Assembly (NCBI GenBank): GCA_003167305.1
Contig: PMTP01000043.1
Coordinates: 1-8,723, forward strand
Length of the DNA stretch: 8,723 nucleotides
Origin: Acidobacteriaceae bacterium
Lineage (GTDB): Bacteria > Acidobacteriota > Terriglobia > Terriglobales > Acidobacteriaceae
Reading direction: 5' to 3'
Of the stretch, positions 6,159-8,723 are shown one piece after another. Both the position numbers and the translations under genes were made by a program. The notes under the pieces are model-generated. The model was not told the DNA's origin. It ran no database searches and worked only from the letters and a program-made list of their open reading frames with translations. Numbering within the stretch: the stretch's first letter is position 1; each line of letters opens with the position of its first letter.

Positions 6159-6164
6159 TAAAAT
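6159..6164 (+). promoter_or_regulatory. -10 element TAAAAT of glyA
   Basis: TAAAAT, then 6 nt (TTCAGT), then ATG 6171. There is no Shine-Dalgarno at a useful distance, so the transcript is probably leaderless. The 212 nt between lipA and glyA hold no gene I can support and no clear terminator. Confidence 0.5.
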
Positions 6165-6170
6165 TTCAGT

Positions 6171-7442
6171 ATGACTGACCGTATGTCTCTGACACTTGCC
6201 CAGGCCGACCCCGATGTGGCCGCCGCCCTTGACCACGAAACCCTCCGCCAGCACGAGGGGCTGGAGATGATCGCCAGCGAGAACTTTGTCTCCGAAGCGG
6301 TTTTGGAGGCAGCCGGCTCAATCTTTACCAACAAGTACGCCGAGGGCTACCCTGGACGGCGCTACTACGGCGGCTGCGAGTTCAGCGACGTGGTGGAAAA
6401 TCTGGCCCGCGACCGTGCCAAGCAGCTCTTCGGCGCCGAGCACGCCAACGTGCAGCCCCACTCCGGCTCCCAGGCTAATGCCTCGGCCTATGCGGCGGTG
6501 ATCCAGGCGGGCGACACGATTCTGGGTCTTGACCTTTCCCACGGCGGTCACCTGACCCACGGGCATAAGTTGAGCTTCAGCGGCAAGCTCTATCGGCCCA
6601 CGTTTTATGGCGTGCGGCGCGACACCGAACTGATCGACTATGACCAGATGGAAGAGATTGCCGAACGCGAGAAGCCGAAGGCTATTATCGGCGGCGGCAG
6701 CGCCTACCCGCGCCTCTGGGATTTCGCGCGCATGAGGCAGATCGCCGACAAGGTGGGCGCGACGTACATCTTCGACATGGCGCACATCGCCGGGCTGGTA
6801 GCGGGCGGCGTTCACCCTTCGCCGGTGCCGCACGCTCATATCACCACCACCACCACCCACAAGACGCTGCGCGGGCCGCGCTCGGGCCTGATTCTCTGCG
6901 AGCAGACGCTGGCGACGGCCGTGGACAAAGCGGTCTTCCCCGGCCAGCAAGGCGGCCCGCTGATGCACATCGTAGCTGCGAAGGCGGTGGCCTTAGGCGA
7001 GGCGCTCAGGCCGGAGTTCAAGACCTACGCCGCGCAGATTGTGGCCAACGCTAAAGTGCTGGCGGCGACCTTACAAATGGCCGGCTTCCGCATCGTCTCC
7101 GGCGGCACAGATAATCATTTGATGCTGGTCGATGTCTTTGAGAAAGGCATCTTGGGCTCCGAGGCCGAGCTGGCACTGGGCAAAGCCGGCATCACGGTGA
7201 ATAAGAATACGATCCCCTTCGACGTCAATCCGCCGATGAAGGCTTCGGGCATTCGCATCGGCACACCCGCGATGACCACCCGTGGCATGAAGGAGCCGGA
7301 GATGGTGGTGATTGGCGCGTGGATCGCCAAGGCTCTGGAGCAGCGCAACGACGATGCGGCGCTGGAGCGGATTCGCAAAGAGGTGGCTGAGCTCGCCAAC
7401 CGCTTCCCGCTTTATGCGTGGCGGCGCGCGCCCCGGACGTAG
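6171..7442 (+). CDS. glyA: Serine hydroxymethyltransferase
   Basis: PLP enzyme of the cytoplasm that converts serine and tetrahydrofolate to glycine and 5,10-methylene-tetrahydrofolate, the main entry of one-carbon units. At 423 residues it is family length. Visible signatures: [11 protein letters not shown] (31-41), [15 protein letters not shown] (54-68, substrate/PLP contacts), QPHSGSQAN (95-103), SHGGHLTHG (123-131), FDMAHIAG (201-208, with the Asp and His that stack on and hold PLP) and [15 protein letters not shown] (225-239), in which Lys231 forms the Schiff base. FPGQQGGP (256-263) is also conserved. There is no sign of decay. ATG 6171 is supported by TAAAAT 6 nt upstream; the next ATG (M5) is less likely. 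A hairpin repeat 19 nt after the stop may end the transcript. Confidence 0.97.
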   Translation: MTDRMSLTLAQADPDVAAALDHETLRQHEGLEMIASENFVSEAVLEAAGSIFTNKYAEGYPGRRYYGGCEFSDVVENLARDRAKQLFGAEHANVQPHSGSQANASAYAAVIQAGDTILGLDLSHGGHLTHGHKLSFSGKLYRPTFYGVRRDTELIDYDQMEEIAEREKPKAIIGGGSAYPRLWDFARMRQIADKVGATYIFDMAHIAGLVAGGVHPSPVPHAHITTTTTHKTLRGPRSGLILCEQTLATAVDKAVFPGQQGGPLMHIVAAKAVALGEALRPEFKTYAAQIVANAKVLAATLQMAGFRIVSGGTDNHLMLVDVFEKGILGSEAELALGKAGITVNKNTIPFDVNPPMKASGIRIGTPAMTTRGMKEPEMVVIGAWIAKALEQRNDDAALERIRKEVAELANRFPLYAWRRAPRT

Positions 7443-7460
7443 ACCTTTGCTTCATGGTCT

Positions 7461-7500
7461 CCCACCCTAGCCGCAAAAACACAAACGCGGCGAAGGTGGG
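7461..7500. repeat. REP-like imperfect hairpin between glyA and the GH2 gene
   Basis: Arms CCCACCCTAGCCGC (7461-7474) and GCGGCGAAGGTGGG (7487-7500) pair at 12 of 14 positions around an A-rich 12-nt loop. It is followed by GCACCC. From memory, similar short hairpins with an A-rich loop recur between genes of Acidobacteriaceae; that cannot be confirmed here. It could act as a transcription terminator or mRNA-stabilising stem for glyA. It lacks a clean U-tract, so a simple intrinsic terminator is doubtful. Confidence 0.6.
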
Positions 7501-7536
7501 GCACCCAGAGATATGCGATTTCCAAAACGCAATTTG

Positions 7537-7550
7537 CCGGCGCGCGCCGG
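7537..7550. promoter_or_regulatory. Perfect 14-bp palindrome upstream of the GH2 gene
   Basis: CCGGCGCGCGCCGG is identical to its reverse complement and is centred about 48 nt before ATG 7592. Position and symmetry fit an operator for a dimeric regulator, but GC-rich DNA produces such runs by chance more often than AT-rich DNA. No regulator gene is in view. Confidence 0.25.
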
Positions 7551-7591
7551 ATGGTGGCTCCAATTCAATCTCAACTTTCCGAGGCTCAATA

Positions 7592-8723
7592 ATGAAGCGT
7601 CTGACAGTTTTACCGAATGCACTCGTCGCTCGCGGGATTGGCCTCATCGCAATCGCCGCCGCGCTGATCCCTGTCTGCGGCGCCGCGCCCGCCCCCATTG
7701 TCCTCACCGGCGCAGACCGGCGTCCAGCCATCTCGCTCAACGGCGAGTGGGGCGCCATCGTCGATCCTTACTTTTCCGGGCTCTTCAGCTTTCATCACGA
7801 AGAGAAGAAGAACGGCTTTTTTCTCAACCGGAAGGCCCAGCCCGGCGATCCCTTTCCCACCGAGTACGACTTCTCGAAGGCCCCCACGCTGAAGGTGCCC
7901 GCCGACTGGAACACGCAACGCGAGTCGCTCTTCTTCTATGAAGGACCTGTCTGGTACGAGCGCGATTTCACTTACCAGCCCAAAGAGCATACGCGCGTCT
8001 TCCTTCATGTGGGTGCGGCCAACTATCACTCCTGGTTCTGGGTCAACGGGCAGAAGGTCTGCGAACACGAGGGCGGTTACACCAGCTTCAACTGCGAGGT
8101 GACCGCGGCGATTCATGCCGGCGGCAACTTTGTGGTAGCCGCCGTCGATAACACGCGCCGCGAAGACAATGTTCCCACGCTGGAAACCGATTGGTGGAAC
8201 TATGGCGGCCTTACGCGCTCGGTTTCGCTGATTGAAGTTCCCGAGGCCTTTATCGATCAGTATGATGTGCATCTCAGTAAGGCTCCGGAGACGACAATCA
8301 CCCCCCATGGCAACGACTTCGGCATCATCGGCTCCTTGCATCTTGAGCACATCGAGGGCTGGGTCCACGTTGAAGGTGGGCACATTGGTGACAAGGTTGA
8401 AGTCCAGATTCCCGAACTTAACTCCAAAGGCTCCGGCGTTCTCGACGCGGACGGTCGCGCGAAGTTTCTTTTGGTGGCGTCGAATTTGCAGCGCTGGTCG
8501 CCGGAGACGCCGAAGCTCTACAAAGTCAGAATCAGTGCTGGTCAGGATTCCATTGATGAAGAAATCGGCTTTCGCACCATCGAGACACGCGGAACGGAAA
8601 TCCTGCTGAATGGCCAGCCGATCTTTCTGCACGGCATCTCCATCCATGCCGAGGCACCCTACCGCACCGGCCGGGCAAACACTGACAAGGACGCAGAAAT
8701 GCTGCTGGGCTGGGCCAAAGAGC
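7592..8723 (+). CDS. Secreted glycoside hydrolase family 2 protein, 3' end outside window
   Basis: The open frame gives 377 codons and runs off the window. ATG 7592 has GAGG 7 nt upstream. A Sec signal peptide (about 1-33) ends at the Ala/Pro-rich CGAAPA. Next is the GH2 sugar-binding beta-sandwich (about 45-215), with GPVWYERDF (118-126), WFWVNGQ (148-154) and VDNTRR...DWWNYGGLTR (185-209), as in beta-glucuronidase/beta-galactosidase-like enzymes. An Ig-like domain follows (about 218-333, ending EIGFRTIETRG), then the start of the TIM barrel with ILLNGQPIFLHGISIHAEAPYR (337-358). The two catalytic glutamates would lie downstream, so activity and exact substrate cannot be judged. It probably acts in the periplasm on plant or microbial oligosaccharides. 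It is separated from glyA by a hairpin repeat, so it is probably a separate transcription unit. Confidence 0.92.
   Translation, partial: MKRLTVLPNALVARGIGLIAIAAALIPVCGAAPAPIVLTGADRRPAISLNGEWGAIVDPYFSGLFSFHHEEKKNGFFLNRKAQPGDPFPTEYDFSKAPTLKVPADWNTQRESLFFYEGPVWYERDFTYQPKEHTRVFLHVGAANYHSWFWVNGQKVCEHEGGYTSFNCEVTAAIHAGGNFVVAAVDNTRREDNVPTLETDWWNYGGLTRSVSLIEVPEAFIDQYDVHLSKAPETTITPHGNDFGIIGSLHLEHIEGWVHVEGGHIGDKVEVQIPELNSKGSGVLDADGRAKFLLVASNLQRWSPETPKLYKVRISAGQDSIDEEIGFRTIETRGTEILLNGQPIFLHGISIHAEAPYRTGRANTDKDAEMLLGWAKE

Noticed and set aside
5959..6170. Possible small RNA, riboswitch or small gene between lipA and glyA
   Set aside because: I found no convincing stem system, glycine or folate riboswitch core, or start with ribosome site. 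Only the glyA -10 element is supported.
6318..6968. Minus-strand open frame of 216 codons opposite glyA
   Set aside because: Its His/Val/Arg-rich composition is the mirror of a conserved SHMT coding region; no start signal or domain is visible.
7610..8647. Long minus-strand open frame of 345 codons opposite the GH2 gene
   Set aside because: The plus strand encodes a clear GH2 protein across the whole span. The antisense frame shows no family motif and is expected from GC-rich codon use.

Overview
This is an 8.7-kb, GC-rich chromosomal stretch. Gene content, protein style and repeat type (folP, lipA and glyA among lipoprotein cytochrome c, CE4 deacetylase and GH2 glycosidase genes, with short palindromic repeats) suggest a soil-type Acidobacteriota, probably class Terriglobia/Acidobacteriaceae. 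The lineage call is recognition and inference; there is no rRNA or other decisive marker. I see no phage, CRISPR array, IS element, tRNA or defence cluster.

Layout. Positions 1-1479 (minus strand): folP (dihydropteroate synthase), followed by an unrecognised multi-TM membrane protein that starts at GTG 441 and runs off the window. folP carries an extra ~25-codon block holding a perfect DNA palindrome. Positions 1614-2491 (plus): a lipoprotein c-type cytochrome and a four-TM membrane protein, joined by an ATGA overlap. Positions 2448-3110 (minus): a flavin-reductase-like split-barrel protein whose 3' end overlaps the membrane gene by 44 nt. Positions 3234-3841: a scar zone with a dead chimera of lipA and the membrane-protein gene, then a lone Phd/YefM-type antitoxin with a probable C-terminal frameshift and no toxin. 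Positions 3946-4950 (minus): exported polysaccharide deacetylase. Positions 5050-7442 (plus): intact lipA (lipoyl synthase) and glyA (serine hydroxymethyltransferase). Position 7592 to the end: an exported GH2 glycosidase, cut off by the window edge.

How the genes relate. folP makes the pterin precursor of folate. glyA charges tetrahydrofolate with one-carbon units, releasing glycine. lipA makes the lipoyl cofactor used by, among others, the glycine cleavage system. So three genes touch folate/one-carbon/lipoate metabolism, but they are not one operon. The cytochrome/membrane pair and the two secreted carbohydrate enzymes are separate functions.

The most interesting structures are not genes. 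(1) The relic at 3234-3600 fuses the lipA 5' region, after an exact 37-codon loss that removes the radical-SAM cysteines, to the 3' part of the membrane gene at a 13-bp identical stretch. (2) A palindromic element is carried in frame within the active-site loop region of folP. (3) TANNNT lies exactly 6 nt before the start codon in lipA, its relic copy, glyA and the flavin-reductase gene, which suggests leaderless transcripts.
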